Positions 25,478-33,491 are shown, numbered from the stretch's first letter. The stretch: DNA of 64,000 nt from Insolitispirillum peregrinum (GCF_042665255.1 NZ_JBHTCD010000003.1); one strand, 5' to 3'. Notes: generated from the sequence alone by a model not told the origin. Numbers and translations are program-made.

Positions 25478-25713
25478 GAATCGTTTTCCCTCGAACCGAG
25501 TCGCACGTCAAGAGTCGTTGCGACTCGGCATGAATCCACCGAGTCGCATTTTAGGGTCCCAAAGCATGCCTGCATCACAGTATTTTGTGGAAAAGCAAGG
25601 CCAAAGGCACACGGGATAGCGGGTCTGTGACAAAAGAGTCACAGCAATAAAAAACAGATTTTGAGGAATCATGCCGAGTCGCTCCGAGTCGCGAACGGGT
25701 GTTTTTGCGACTC
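25478..25713. promoter_or_regulatory. Cluster of 11 GANTC sites upstream of ccrM
   Basis: GANTC begins at 25478, 25498, 25512, 25522, 25532, 25541, 25636, 25666, 25676, 25686 and 25709. About one is expected by chance in 236 bp. Five sites share the longer word CGAGTCGC or its complement, and 25512-25526 is a perfect GAGTCG-TTG-CGACTC palindrome. It lies between the divergent ccrM and pmbA genes, so it may make ccrM expression depend on the methylation state. Confidence 0.7.
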
Positions 25714-25759
25714 TGGGCGATGGTTCCGAAGGTGAGGCGGCTCGCGTCGCAGGGGGCTT

Positions 25760-25858
25760 GAGCGAAAACCGCTACCCACGTTTCGCACAACGCTCTGGCC
25801 TTTTGTCCTGTCGCGTTGTTTTTGCGAAAACCGGTTCCCACTTTTCACACAACGCTCT
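25760..25858 (-). repeat. Dispersed palindromic element, family B, copy 2 with a decayed second copy
   Basis: 25789-25858 is an inverted copy of the family B element (TTTTGCGAAAACCGGTTCCC core). Just left of it, 25760-25797 reads as a degenerate copy of the same core (GCGAAAACCGCTACCCACG), giving a decayed tandem pair between the GANTC cluster and pmbA. Confidence 0.7.
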
Positions 25859-25914
25859 ATACCCGAAAGGGAACACCATATCGACCGCCTGTCTGGCGTG
25901 GGGGAGTTGCGTCT

Positions 25915-27255
25915 ATGTCCGATACCCTGTCGTTGCTTGACGACCTGATTACCGCCGCCCGCAAGGCCGGAGCCGATGCCGCCGATGCCCTGTTGCTGGA
26001 AGGGTGCTCGATTTCGGTAGGGTGCCGGTTGGGCAAACTCGAGACGCTGGAAAGCTCGGAAGGTGGGGATATCGGCTTGCGGGTGCTGATCGGTACACGC
26101 ACCGCCATTGTTTCCTCAGCGGACCGCAGCAAGGCGGCGCTGGCCGAGCTGGTCGAGCGGGCCGTTGCCATGGCCCGTCTGGTCCCCGAGGACCCCTATG
26201 CCGGTCTGGCCGATCCTGAACAGATTTTCCGTGGTCCGTACCCCGAGATTGACCAGTTCGACCCGACCGAGCAAACCGCCGAACAGCTGATTGCCGCCGC
26301 CACGCTGGCCGAACAGGCGGCGATGTCGGTCAAAGGCGTGACCAATTCCGAAGGTGCCGAAGCCGGTTGGGGTCACTACACGGTGTCGCTGGTCGCTTCG
26401 AACGGTTTTTCCTGCTGCTATCCGTCGTCTGGTTCATCGCTGTCGGTGGCGGTGCTGGCCGGGGATGCCGAACAGGGGATGGAACGCGATTACGATTATA
26501 CCTCGGCGGTGTATGTCGGTGATCTGCGCACCCCCGAAGATGTCGGGCGCAGTGCTGGCGGACGGGCCGTGCGGCGGGTGGGGGCCCAGCGGGCCAAGAC
26601 CTGCAAGGTGCCGGTGATCTTTGACAACCGCGTTGCCCGTGGTGTGGTTGGTCATCTGCTGGGGGCGATCAGCGGCCCGTCGGTGGCGCGGGGCACCACG
26701 TTCCTGAAGGACTCCCTCGGGCAGCAGATTTTTGCCCCGAACATCTCGATCATCGAAGACCCGCACCGGGCGCGCGGGGCCCGCTCCAAGCCGGTGGATG
26801 CGGAAGGTCTGGCGACGGTGCGCCGCAAGCTGATTGATCAGGGCGTGCTGACCACCTGGTTGCTTGATTTGCGCTCGGCCCGCCAGTTGGGAATGACCCC
26901 GACCGGCCATGCCGCCCGTGGAACCTCGTCGCAGCCCTCGCCCTCGCCGGGGAACGTCTGGCTGGAAGCGGGCGAGCGTTCGGTGGTCGACATGATCGGC
27001 GAGATCGAGCAGGGCTTTTACGTCACCGAAGTGTTCGGGCAGGGCGTCAACGGCGTGACCGGCGACTATTCGCGCGGGGCGTCGGGCTTCTGGATCGAGG
27101 ACGGTGAGCTGACGGTGCCGGTCAATGAAATGACCATCGCCAGCAATCTGAAGGACATGTTCCTCAGTCTGGAAGCCGCCAGCGATCTGGACATTCAGCA
27201 CGGCACCGATGCTCCGTCGGTGCGGGTGGCGGCGATGACGGTGGCCGGGGCCTGA
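25915..27255 (+). CDS. pmbA: TldE/PmbA metalloprotease subunit
   Basis: 446 residues of the TldD/TldE family. PmbA (TldE) pairs with TldD, a zinc protease that matures or degrades small peptides such as microcins and antitoxins. Family landmarks are GCSISVGCRLGKLETLESSEG near the start, VVIFDN-like PVIFDNRVARGVVGHLLGAI in the middle and GQGVNGVTGDYSRGASGFWIEDGE near the end. The HExxxH of TldD is absent, as expected for TldE. The ATG has GGAG eight bases upstream. tldD is not in the window. Confidence 0.93.
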   Translation: MSDTLSLLDDLITAARKAGADAADALLLEGCSISVGCRLGKLETLESSEGGDIGLRVLIGTRTAIVSSADRSKAALAELVERAVAMARLVPEDPYAGLADPEQIFRGPYPEIDQFDPTEQTAEQLIAAATLAEQAAMSVKGVTNSEGAEAGWGHYTVSLVASNGFSCCYPSSGSSLSVAVLAGDAEQGMERDYDYTSAVYVGDLRTPEDVGRSAGGRAVRRVGAQRAKTCKVPVIFDNRVARGVVGHLLGAISGPSVARGTTFLKDSLGQQIFAPNISIIEDPHRARGARSKPVDAEGLATVRRKLIDQGVLTTWLLDLRSARQLGMTPTGHAARGTSSQPSPSPGNVWLEAGERSVVDMIGEIEQGFYVTEVFGQGVNGVTGDYSRGASGFWIEDGELTVPVNEMTIASNLKDMFLSLEAASDLDIQHGTDAPSVRVAAMTVAGA

Positions 27256-27260
27256 GAACA

Positions 27261-27304
27261 ATAAAGAAACCCCCGCAGACAGGATTCCGGTCTGCGGGGG
27301 TTTT
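27261..27304. terminator. Bidirectional intrinsic terminator between pmbA and the reductase gene
   Basis: A perfect 11-base-pair stem (CCCCCGCAGAC and its complement) with a nine-base loop has TTTT on the plus side and, on the minus side, TTTCTTT. It fits the end of both converging genes. Confidence 0.88.
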
Positions 27305-27325
27305 ATGTGTGTGCGGTGGTCAGGG

Positions 27326-28669
27326 TTACCGCATAGAGAACAGTTCCTGATGGAACTTGCGACCGACGTTCAGGCCCTTGCTGGCAAAGTCGCGGCGCAG
27401 GCTGAGGCCGAAGCCCGCCGGGCCGCAGAACCACAGGCTGGCCTGCTGCCATTCACCGACCGTGGTGCGGATTTTGTCGCCATCCAGCAGGCCATCCTGC
27501 GGCGTGACCAGCAGGTGCAGCCGGACACCGGCGGCGCTGGCGGCGGCTTTCAGGCGGGCAATGACCCCATCGTCAGCCTCGGCGGCGCAGTGGAAGAAAT
27601 CGATCTGCTTGCCGCTGTCCGGGCTTTTGGCCAGCTGTTCAAGGCGGGCGAGAAACGGGGTCAGGCCGATGCCGCCCGAGACCCAGATTTGCCGCGGGCT
27701 GCGGTCTTCAAAGGTGAAGCGGCCATAGGGGCCTTCGACTGTGACCGGCTGGCCGATGGTCAGCTTTTGTTGCAGGCGGCGGGTGTGGTCGCCCAGTTCC
27801 TTGACCATGAAGGTCAGGCGCGGCGTGCTGGCATCCCATGCCGAGGCAATGGTGTAGGGGTGCGGGCCTTCCGACGGGTCGGACATGGCAAAGGCGAACT
27901 GCCCCGCCTGATGGCCGGGCCAATTGGCAGGAACCTCGACGTCGATTTCCAGCGTGCGCATGGTCGGGTGATAGCGCAGGTCGCGGATGGTGCCGTTGAC
28001 TTTGCGGTCACGGGCAACCCGGCGCAGCAGGACGATCACCGCCGCAACGCCCCCGCTGATCAGCAGGACGCCCATCACCGCGCCCAGCGGCGTGGCCCAA
28101 TAGGAAAATTTCAGCAGGACGGCGGCATGGAATGCCAGCACCAGATAGGTGATGGCGAGCAGGCGGTGAGTCTTGAAGAACAGGCGGTAGGGGAACCACT
28201 TGATCAGCGCCAGCACCATCAGGGCGGCGGCACCGTAGAAGGCCCACTCCCCGATATCTTCGGCAAAGCCGCGCAGCGAGGACAGGATGGATTCAAGGGT
28301 ACCGGGCTCTATTTGGGGGCGCGGACCACGCTGTCGGCGTTCCAGCAGGCCCAAACCAACCGCCCACTTCGGACCCTTGGCCCACAGCCAGTGGGTGACC
28401 GACAGCACCAGCGCCGAGATTCCCAGCCATTTGTGCAGGCGATACATCTTGTCGAGGCCGCCAATCCAGCCTTCCAGCCAGCGGGGCCGCAGGGCAAGGA
28501 CCATGATGATGCTCATGCACCCCATGGCGAGGATGCCGAAATATTGCACCATGTTGCCGCGCAGGGAGAAAAACGGGGCGAAGGTATAGGCGTTCGGCTC
28601 AAAGACCAGCCACAGGATGCTGAGGGCAATCAGGCTGCCCCATAGGGAAATATGCAATCTGGACATCAT
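27326..28669 (-). CDS. Ferric reductase-like transmembrane flavoprotein
   Basis: 447 residues. About six transmembrane helices (first 220 residues) with paired histidines for haem (YRLHKWLGISALVLSVTH; THRLLAITYLVLAFHAAV) are followed by an FAD-binding beta-barrel (about 225-325; HPYTIAS) and an NAD(P)-binding domain (SGGIGLTPFLARLE; FCGPAGFG). It carries electrons from NAD(P)H through FAD and haem across the inner membrane, as in FRE/NOX-type ferric reductases. The acceptor is unknown. Two adjacent ATGs are possible starts with only a weak ribosome binding site. Monocistronic. Confidence 0.88.
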   Translation of the reverse strand: MMSRLHISLWGSLIALSILWLVFEPNAYTFAPFFSLRGNMVQYFGILAMGCMSIIMVLALRPRWLEGWIGGLDKMYRLHKWLGISALVLSVTHWLWAKGPKWAVGLGLLERRQRGPRPQIEPGTLESILSSLRGFAEDIGEWAFYGAAALMVLALIKWFPYRLFFKTHRLLAITYLVLAFHAAVLLKFSYWATPLGAVMGVLLISGGVAAVIVLLRRVARDRKVNGTIRDLRYHPTMRTLEIDVEVPANWPGHQAGQFAFAMSDPSEGPHPYTIASAWDASTPRLTFMVKELGDHTRRLQQKLTIGQPVTVEGPYGRFTFEDRSPRQIWVSGGIGLTPFLARLEQLAKSPDSGKQIDFFHCAAEADDGVIARLKAAASAAGVRLHLLVTPQDGLLDGDKIRTTVGEWQQASLWFCGPAGFGLSLRRDFASKGLNVGRKFHQELFSMR

Positions 28670-28817
28670 ACTGCTCTGTAAAACCGCACGGCTCGATGCG
28701 GCCTGACCGGTCTTCTGCCAATCAGGGGCATGGCACGGATGCGTTGGGTGTCAGGCTATCCTGACGAGAATTTAATCCGCCGCATCTGAACTTGTGATGA
28801 ACTGAGCCTGTCGGAAC

Positions 28818-28855
28818 AAAAAAAATGGGGCCTCTGCGCCGGGCGCAAGAGGCCC
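28818..28855 (-). terminator. Intrinsic terminator of the 28.9-29.7 kb hydrolase
   Basis: On the minus strand, GGGCCTCT pairs with AGAGGCCC around a nested GCGC stem and is followed by A then TTTTTTTT. It starts seven bases after the hydrolase stop. Confidence 0.85.
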
Positions 28856-28861
28856 TGTGGG

Positions 28862-29701
28862 TCAGGCCGCCAATTGGCAACGGCGCAGGAAATCGTGCGT
28901 TACGGCAATGGTTTGGTCGGGTTGCTCCAGATGCGGGATATGGCCGCAGCCGGGCAGCAGGGCTGCCACGGGCGGGCAGGTGGGGGTGCCTTGGGTAATG
29001 CCGGCCACAATGTCTTCGACCTGCTGGAGGGTGCCGTACTGGTCGTCTTCGCCCTGGATGACCAGTGTCGGGCAGGTGATGCGCGGCAGGCAGGGGCGCA
29101 TGTCAAAGCTGGCAAATTCCGGCTTCAGCCAGGTGTCGTGCCAGCCGCGATAGACTGCCTCGGTTTTGTCGCCGTGATAGCGGGCCAGCTTGGTGGGCAG
29201 GTTGCCGCCGTCGCTGCCTGCCTGCCACAGCGTGCCAAAGGCGCGAATTCCGGCAACGGTGATCTGTTCGAGGATCACATGGGCGGCCAGCGAGACAACA
29301 GCGGCGGTCGGATGGCGGGCGGCAAAGTACAGCGCAATCGACCCGCCGTCGGAGTGCCCGAACAGAATCGGCGGTGTGGTGATCCCGGCGGCATTCAGGC
29401 AGGCGGGGAGCCAGTCTTCACCCTGTTCGCGCAGGTAATCGGGGGTACGGTCGGCGGGTAGAGGGTCGGAGCCACCATAGCCGATGCGATCAAAGACATA
29501 ACCCCGCAGGCCAAGGGTGGCGCACAGGGTTTGCGGAAAGCTTTTCCATTGTCCGATCGAGCCAAGGGCCTCGTGCAGAAAGACCACCGTCGGGCTGTCG
29601 GGGCGGACAGTCTGCGGGGTCAGGTGACGGCCCAGCAGCCGGTGGCCGTGGACGGTGATCACCTGATCGTGGCTGGTAACAGGGGACGAAAGCACAGTCA
29701 T
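28862..29701 (-). CDS. Alpha/beta-fold hydrolase
   Basis: 279 residues. The catalytic set is complete: LFGHSDGGS nucleophile elbow (Ser at about 118), VIQGEDDQYG (Asp) and GCGHIPHLEQP (His). VVFLHEALGSIGQWKSFP supplies the oxyanion-hole region, where the common HG is HE. It resembles ester- or C-C-bond-cleaving hydrolases, but the substrate cannot be read from sequence. No signal peptide. AAGG precedes the ATG by six bases. It is divergent from the MFS operon 220 bp away and has its own terminator. Confidence 0.82.
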   Translation of the reverse strand: MTVLSSPVTSHDQVITVHGHRLLGRHLTPQTVRPDSPTVVFLHEALGSIGQWKSFPQTLCATLGLRGYVFDRIGYGGSDPLPADRTPDYLREQGEDWLPACLNAAGITTPPILFGHSDGGSIALYFAARHPTAAVVSLAAHVILEQITVAGIRAFGTLWQAGSDGGNLPTKLARYHGDKTEAVYRGWHDTWLKPEFASFDMRPCLPRITCPTLVIQGEDDQYGTLQQVEDIVAGITQGTPTCPPVAALLPGCGHIPHLEQPDQTIAVTHDFLRRCQLAA

Positions 29702-29850
29702 GGCATGCCTTGTGTGGTGAGGGCATCGTGCAGATGCTCTGGTGGATCCATGGGCCGGATCAGCAATGATAGTGGCAGGAAGTTACCGCCGAAACAAATG
29801 TCGGCGTGGGCGAGGGCCTCCCATTTTTCAGGGCTGTCGTTACGTCAGGG

Positions 29851-29898
29851 TTGACGGGCAGGGCGGAAAGCGACACCATACCTACCAGTAGGTATGGT
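29851..29898 (+). promoter_or_regulatory. Promoter with perfect operator palindrome for the MFS-GST-tetR operon
   Basis: TTGACG (29851) is followed by a likely -10 hexamer around 29875. Overlapping it is a perfect inverted repeat at 29875-29898 with 11-bp arms (ACCATACCTAC) and a 2-bp centre. The arm length and CCTAC-N2-GTAGG core are typical of TetR-family operators, and a TetR-family regulator is the third gene downstream. Confidence 0.78.
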
Positions 29899-29919
29899 AA
29901 TCCGTGCAAAGGAACCGGC

Positions 29920-31110
29920 ATGTCTTCTCCCCCAGTGGCGGCTGCACCCGCTGAGTCTGCCCCTGTCGAGAATGCTCCTTCAGCCTGGCTGTTGGGGGTA
30001 TTGGGCCTGCTGGCGACCTTTACCGCCATCGGTCTGGGGCGCTTTTCCTTCACGCCGCTGATGCCGATGCTGGTGGCCGAAGGCACCGGGACATCGGTGG
30101 CGGTGACGCAAGGGGCGGCCTGGATGATGGCGGGCTACACCGTCGGCGCACTGGTGGCGGCCCCGTTGGGGCGGCGGTGGGGCGGGCGGCCTCTGGTCCG
30201 GCTGTCGCTGCTGGTCATTCTGTTGGCGCTGGCACTGGAGTCCCTGCCGCTGTCGTTGGCGATGCATATTGTGTTGCGTGCCCTGTGCGGTGTCTTTGGG
30301 GCAGTGATCATGGTGCTGGGACCGTCGCTGGTTTTGCGCAGTGCCTCGGCCAGCGGGCGGGCGCGGGTGGCTGGCCTGACCTATACCGGCATTGGCGCCG
30401 GGACACTGGTCTCGGGGGCTTTGGTGCCGCTGACCGGAACCGTGTCGTCGGCTTCGCTGGCGCTGGCCGGATTGGCCGGGCTGGCGGTGATTGCCAGCCT
30501 GTGGTTTCCCGTTGGGCCACCGCAGGCTGTTGCCAGCGGAGCGGTCAGTGGGGGCAAACGCTCTGCCTCTGTTGTGGCTGTTACGATTGCCTACGCCATT
30601 TCCGGCTTTGCCTACATCCCCCATACCGCCCTGTGGGGCAACTTTGTTGCACAGGAACTGGGGCGGGGGGTGGTGCTGGCCGGGCATCACTGGATGCTGT
30701 TCGGCATCGGGGCAATCAGCGGCCCGCTGATCCTGTCGCGCGTTGCCCAGCGCTGGGGTGTGCGGCCGACGCTGGTGGCGGTGATGGCGACCAAAAGCCT
30801 GATGGTGAGCTTGCCGTGGCTGTCGCAGTCGCCGCTTGCCCTCAGTGTGTCAATCACCATGGTCGGTGCGTTCTCTCCCGGCATCGTGGCGCTGGTCTCG
30901 GCCCGTCTGGCCGAACTGGGGATTGAGCGGCTGGCCGCCCGCTGGGGGCTGGCGACCACCATTTTTGCCATCGTTCAGGCCGCAGGTGGTTGGGCGCATG
31001 CGGCGCTGTATGCCCATTTCCACAGTTACCTGCCGCTGTTCCCGATTGCGGGAGCATCGTTGCTGGTTGCCGCCGCATTGGTGGCCTTTATCCAAGGAGA
31101 ACAGTCGTGA
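29920..31110 (+). CDS. MFS transporter, YbfB/YjiJ-like
   Basis: 396 residues with about 12 transmembrane helices. The first helix region has GLGRFSFTPLMPMLV, characteristic of the YbfB family, followed by a loop with GRRWGGRPLVRL, the MFS Arg-rich motif. It is probably an exporter; the substrate is unknown, though a TetR operator and a glutathione transferase in the same operon fit xenobiotic or electrophile defence. AAAGGA precedes the ATG. Its stop overlaps the next start as GTGA. Confidence 0.88.
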   Translation: MSSPPVAAAPAESAPVENAPSAWLLGVLGLLATFTAIGLGRFSFTPLMPMLVAEGTGTSVAVTQGAAWMMAGYTVGALVAAPLGRRWGGRPLVRLSLLVILLALALESLPLSLAMHIVLRALCGVFGAVIMVLGPSLVLRSASASGRARVAGLTYTGIGAGTLVSGALVPLTGTVSSASLALAGLAGLAVIASLWFPVGPPQAVASGAVSGGKRSASVVAVTIAYAISGFAYIPHTALWGNFVAQELGRGVVLAGHHWMLFGIGAISGPLILSRVAQRWGVRPTLVAVMATKSLMVSLPWLSQSPLALSVSITMVGAFSPGIVALVSARLAELGIERLAARWGLATTIFAIVQAAGGWAHAALYAHFHSYLPLFPIAGASLLVAAALVAFIQGEQS

Positions 31111-31718
31111 GCCTTCCGTCCCTGTCGCTGTTGCTGTCGTTTGCTTCGCCGTTTGCCAACAAGGTGATGAAAAGCGCCCGTTACCTTGATATCCCCCTCG
31201 AGTACATCGAAGAGGCCCCCTATGACAGCACCGAGCGGCTGCTGTCGGCCAATCCGCTGTCAAAGGTTCCGGCTTTGCTGATCGGGGCCTGGCCGGACGG
31301 CGGCTCGCCCGAACCGCAGACCATCTTTGACAGTGCGGTGATCTGCCATACGCTGGAACAACTGGCGCAGCAGGTTGGCCGGTCGCAGGAGCTGTTGCCA
31401 GCCCGTGGTCCGGGGCGCTGGCGGGCCTTGCGCGACGAAGCCCTGTGCGATGGCATTTCCGAGGCCGCCTTGCTGCTGACCATCGAAGGCCGTCGTCCGC
31501 CGGAACAGCAATCAGAAAGCTGGCAGGAGCGTTGGCAGGCTGCCATCTGGCGCGGACTGGCCGATCTGGACCAGCGTCAGGATGAGATTGCTGCCGGGGC
31601 GGCCCTGCCACGCATTGCCCTCGGGGCGGCGCTCGATTACCTCGACCTGCGTCATGCGGACCGTATCGACTGGCGCAGCCGCCATTTGGCGCTGGAGGCT
31701 TTGGCTCTGCGACCCTGA
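31107..31718 (+). CDS. Glutathione S-transferase-like protein
   Basis: 203 residues. The thioredoxin-like N-terminal domain (about 1-80) has SFASPFANKVMKSARYLDIP, with the Ser/Pro region of bacterial GSTs, and ANPLSKVPALLI with the cis-Pro. An all-helical C-terminal domain follows. It probably conjugates or reduces electrophiles with glutathione. The start is GTG with AAGGAGA seven bases upstream, overlapping the MFS stop. Together with the transporter it suggests conjugate-and-export defence. Confidence 0.85.
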   Translation: MSLPSLSLLLSFASPFANKVMKSARYLDIPLEYIEEAPYDSTERLLSANPLSKVPALLIGAWPDGGSPEPQTIFDSAVICHTLEQLAQQVGRSQELLPARGPGRWRALRDEALCDGISEAALLLTIEGRRPPEQQSESWQERWQAAIWRGLADLDQRQDEIAAGAALPRIALGAALDYLDLRHADRIDWRSRHLALEALALRP

Positions 31719-31804
31719 GAGCGGGGAGGGTGGGGGAGGCAGTGATGCCTCTCCTGCTTTGTTTGTCCTCTTTGGCGGATTGGCTGATATACTGGGGGCT
31801 TGCC

Positions 31805-32455
31805 ATGATCAAAAGGACGCCCGCTTCCGTGCCTGATCCAATCTATGCCCCTCCCGCTGTGTCTGCGCAGTCTTCGGCGCGGGATCGTTTGCTCGCCAGT
31901 GCCCAGCGCCTGCTGTGGGAGCTGGGCTATGACGCAATGAGCCCCCGGATGGTGCTGGAGGATTCCGGCGTCGGGCAGGGCAGTCTGTACCATCACTTCA
32001 AGACCAAGAAAGACCTGGCCCATGTCGCGCTGGAGGGGATCACCGATAGCCTGATTGCGCGGGCCGATGAGATCTTGCGGGCATCGGACCGCCCGCCGTT
32101 GCAGCGCATCAGGGACTGGCTGTCGGTGCCCCGCGATGCCCTGAAGGGCTGCCGGGTCGGGCGGCTGGTCAATGAGCAGGCGATCCATGATGCGGCCATC
32201 GGCGATCCGGTGGGACGGTACTTTGTGGCGGTGCAGGCAGCGTTGCGCGATGCGCTGGAGGATGCCCGCCAAACGGGCGAGCTGCGCCCTGACGTTGACG
32301 CGGTGGCGGTGGCGGCCATGCTGGTGGCAGCGGTGCAGGGCGGCTATGTGCTGGCGCGGGGCAGTGGGGATCCGGCGGCACTGCAGGCGGCCTTGAAAGG
32401 GGCCTGGCAGGTTCTGGAGGGAATGGCCGGTGAAAAATATCAAAAACAGGGTTGA
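31805..32455 (+). CDS. TetR-family transcriptional regulator
   Basis: 216 residues. The N-terminal helix-turn-helix (about 25-70; ARDRLLASAQRLLWELGYDAMSP, GVGQGSLYHHFKTKKDLAH) is classical TetR; the C-terminal ligand domain is helical. It probably represses its own operon through the palindrome 5' of the MFS gene. TATACT at 31788 lies so close to the ATG that a transcript from it would be nearly leaderless; a GTG 11 codons later is an alternative start. Its stop codon TGA forms part of the -35 element of the first phage promoter. Confidence 0.9.
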   Translation: MIKRTPASVPDPIYAPPAVSAQSSARDRLLASAQRLLWELGYDAMSPRMVLEDSGVGQGSLYHHFKTKKDLAHVALEGITDSLIARADEILRASDRPPLQRIRDWLSVPRDALKGCRVGRLVNEQAIHDAAIGDPVGRYFVAVQAALRDALEDARQTGELRPDVDAVAVAAMLVAAVQGGYVLARGSGDPAALQAALKGAWQVLEGMAGEKYQKQG

Positions 32456-32480
32456 CGTTCTTTTTTCGTTCGCGTAGTGT
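32452..32480 (+). promoter_or_regulatory. LexA-box promoter 1 (phage module, upstream of terS)
   Basis: TTGACG, a 17-base spacer and TAGTGT. Inside the spacer is GTTC-N7-GTTC (32457-32471), exactly the direct-repeat SOS box known for alphaproteobacterial LexA. The box covers the gap between -35 and -10, where LexA would block polymerase. It is nearly identical to the element 605 bp downstream. Confidence 0.78.
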
Positions 32481-32523
32481 CGCATTATTCAGACTGAGAT
32501 TTCTCCGTCTGGGCCGGTTTCGC

Positions 32524-32559
32524 AAAACCGCCCGCCCGTGTTTCACGGCGGGCGGTTTT
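32524..32559. terminator. Strong hairpin with A and T flanks between the LexA promoter and terS
   Basis: A perfect 13-base-pair stem (AAAACCGCCCGCC and its complement) with a ten-base loop; the right arm ends in TTTT followed by GCTTT. It lies about 40 bases after the predicted start point of promoter 1 and 21 bases before the terS ATG, so it would stop transcripts from that promoter unless read through. It may serve both strands. Confidence 0.75.
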
Positions 32560-32580
32560 GCTTTGTGGAGGAAGACAAAC

Positions 32581-33060
32581 ATGGGGAGTGAGCAGACCAC
32601 CCAGCGCAGGGAGCGCATTTCCGCACAGCGGGAGTTGTTCCTGTTGGCACTGGCTGAAGGCCTGACCGTTAGCGGGGCTGCCCGGCGCGCCAGCGTGCCA
32701 CGGGGAACCCTTTATCACTGGCGGGACGATGATCCGGATTTTGCACAGGCGTGGAGGGATGCCGAAGAGGCCGGGGCTGATGCGCTGGAAGACGAGGCTC
32801 TGCGGCGGGCGGTGTCGGGGTTGGTCGAGCCGGTGTTTTACGGCGGCAAGGAAGTCGGGGAGGTTCGGAAATATTCCGACAGCCTGCTGGTGTTCCTGCT
32901 GAAGGCCCGCCGTCCTGACAAATACCGTGACCGGGTCAGTACCGAAGTTTCCGGCCCCCATGGTGGTCCGATCGAACTGACCGACACCGAACGGGAGGCG
33001 CGCATCCAGTCCTTGCTGGCGCTGGCAGCCGAACGGGCAGAAACTGAAAAAAAGTATTGA
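32581..33060 (+). CDS. Phage terminase small subunit-like protein
   Basis: 159 residues. The N-terminal helix-turn-helix (about 20-50; LFLLALAEGLTVSGAARRASVPRG split around TLYHWR) and DPDFAQAWRDAEEAGADALEDEALRRA are typical of TerS proteins, which choose the DNA to be packaged. It is preceded by GAGGAAG. In BPP-1-like podoviruses terS is the first gene of the head block, as here. It ends in KKY-stop, whose TGA is used by promoter 2. A gap of 430 bp with host repeats separates it from terL, which is unusual. Confidence 0.82.
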   Translation: MGSEQTTQRRERISAQRELFLLALAEGLTVSGAARRASVPRGTLYHWRDDDPDFAQAWRDAEEAGADALEDEALRRAVSGLVEPVFYGGKEVGEVRKYSDSLLVFLLKARRPDKYRDRVSTEVSGPHGGPIELTDTEREARIQSLLALAAERAETEKKY

Positions 33061-33085
33061 CGTTCTTTTTTTGTTCTAATAAGGT
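33057..33085 (+). promoter_or_regulatory. LexA-box promoter 2 (phage module, upstream of terL)
   Basis: TTGACG, 17-base spacer, TAAGGT, with GTTC-N7-GTTC at 33062-33076 inside the spacer. The register of -35, SOS box and -10, and a following CATTATT, match promoter 1. As in promoter 1, the TGA of the -35 hexamer is the stop codon of the gene upstream, here terS. Confidence 0.78.
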
Positions 33086-33115
33086 GACATTATTGAATGA
33101 TGGCAAAAGCAGGTT

Positions 33116-33210
33116 TAGAGCATTTTCAAGTTGGTCGTCTCCGGTCAACGGCTCGGAAAATGCGGCCCTCAAAGGGAAGAGCGTTTTCGCTCGGTGTGAA
33201 AACGCTCTAA
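33116..33210 (+). repeat. 95-bp element, family C, copy 1
   Basis: Nearly the same 95 bp recur in direct orientation at 44951-45045. It holds two stems: GCATTTTC/GAAAATGC around an inner TTGACC-like palindrome, and GAGCGTTTTC/GAAAACGCTC. The style is that of dispersed chromosomal palindromes and not of phage coding DNA. Confidence 0.85.
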
Positions 33211-33252
33211 AGCCGTGAGCGCAAAAGTGGTTCCGGTTTTGCGCGCTGTCAC

Positions 33253-33417
33253 TGCGACAGAACAAAAGGTTAGATCAGCGTGCCTGCGTCAGGTTTAACG
33301 CACGCTGGTCTAGAGCATTGTGCGAAAAGTGGGAACCGGTTTTCGCAACAACAATGCGACAGAACAAAAGGTTAGATCAGCGTGCCTGCGTCAGGTTTAA
33401 CGCACGCTGGTCTAGAG
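33253..33417 (+). repeat. Exact 63-bp direct repeat flanking a family B core (copy 3)
   Basis: 33253-33315 and 33355-33417 are identical over 63 bases (TGCGACAGAACAAAAGG... to TCTAGAG). Between them lies a family B core (AAGTGGGAACCGG). Each 63-mer contains AGCGTGC/GCACGCT arms. Before the first copy, 33211-33252 has a variant core with GCGCAAAAGTGGTTCCGG. It is a recent tandem expansion inside the leader of terL. Confidence 0.85.
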
Positions 33418-33420
33418 ACG

Positions 33421-33458
33421 CCCGCCACTGATGAGGTCATCGTCATGGCGGGTTTTTT
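33421..33458 (+). terminator. Intrinsic terminator in front of terL
   Basis: CCCGCCA pairs with TGGCGGG, with a nested GATGA/TCATC stem, followed by TTTTTT. It lies 33 bases before the terL ATG and some 330 bases after promoter 2, so it would cut off terL unless transcription is antiterminated or starts between the two. Confidence 0.8.
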
Positions 33459-33491
33459 GTTGTCCCGATGTGGTGAAAACGAGACTTCAAG

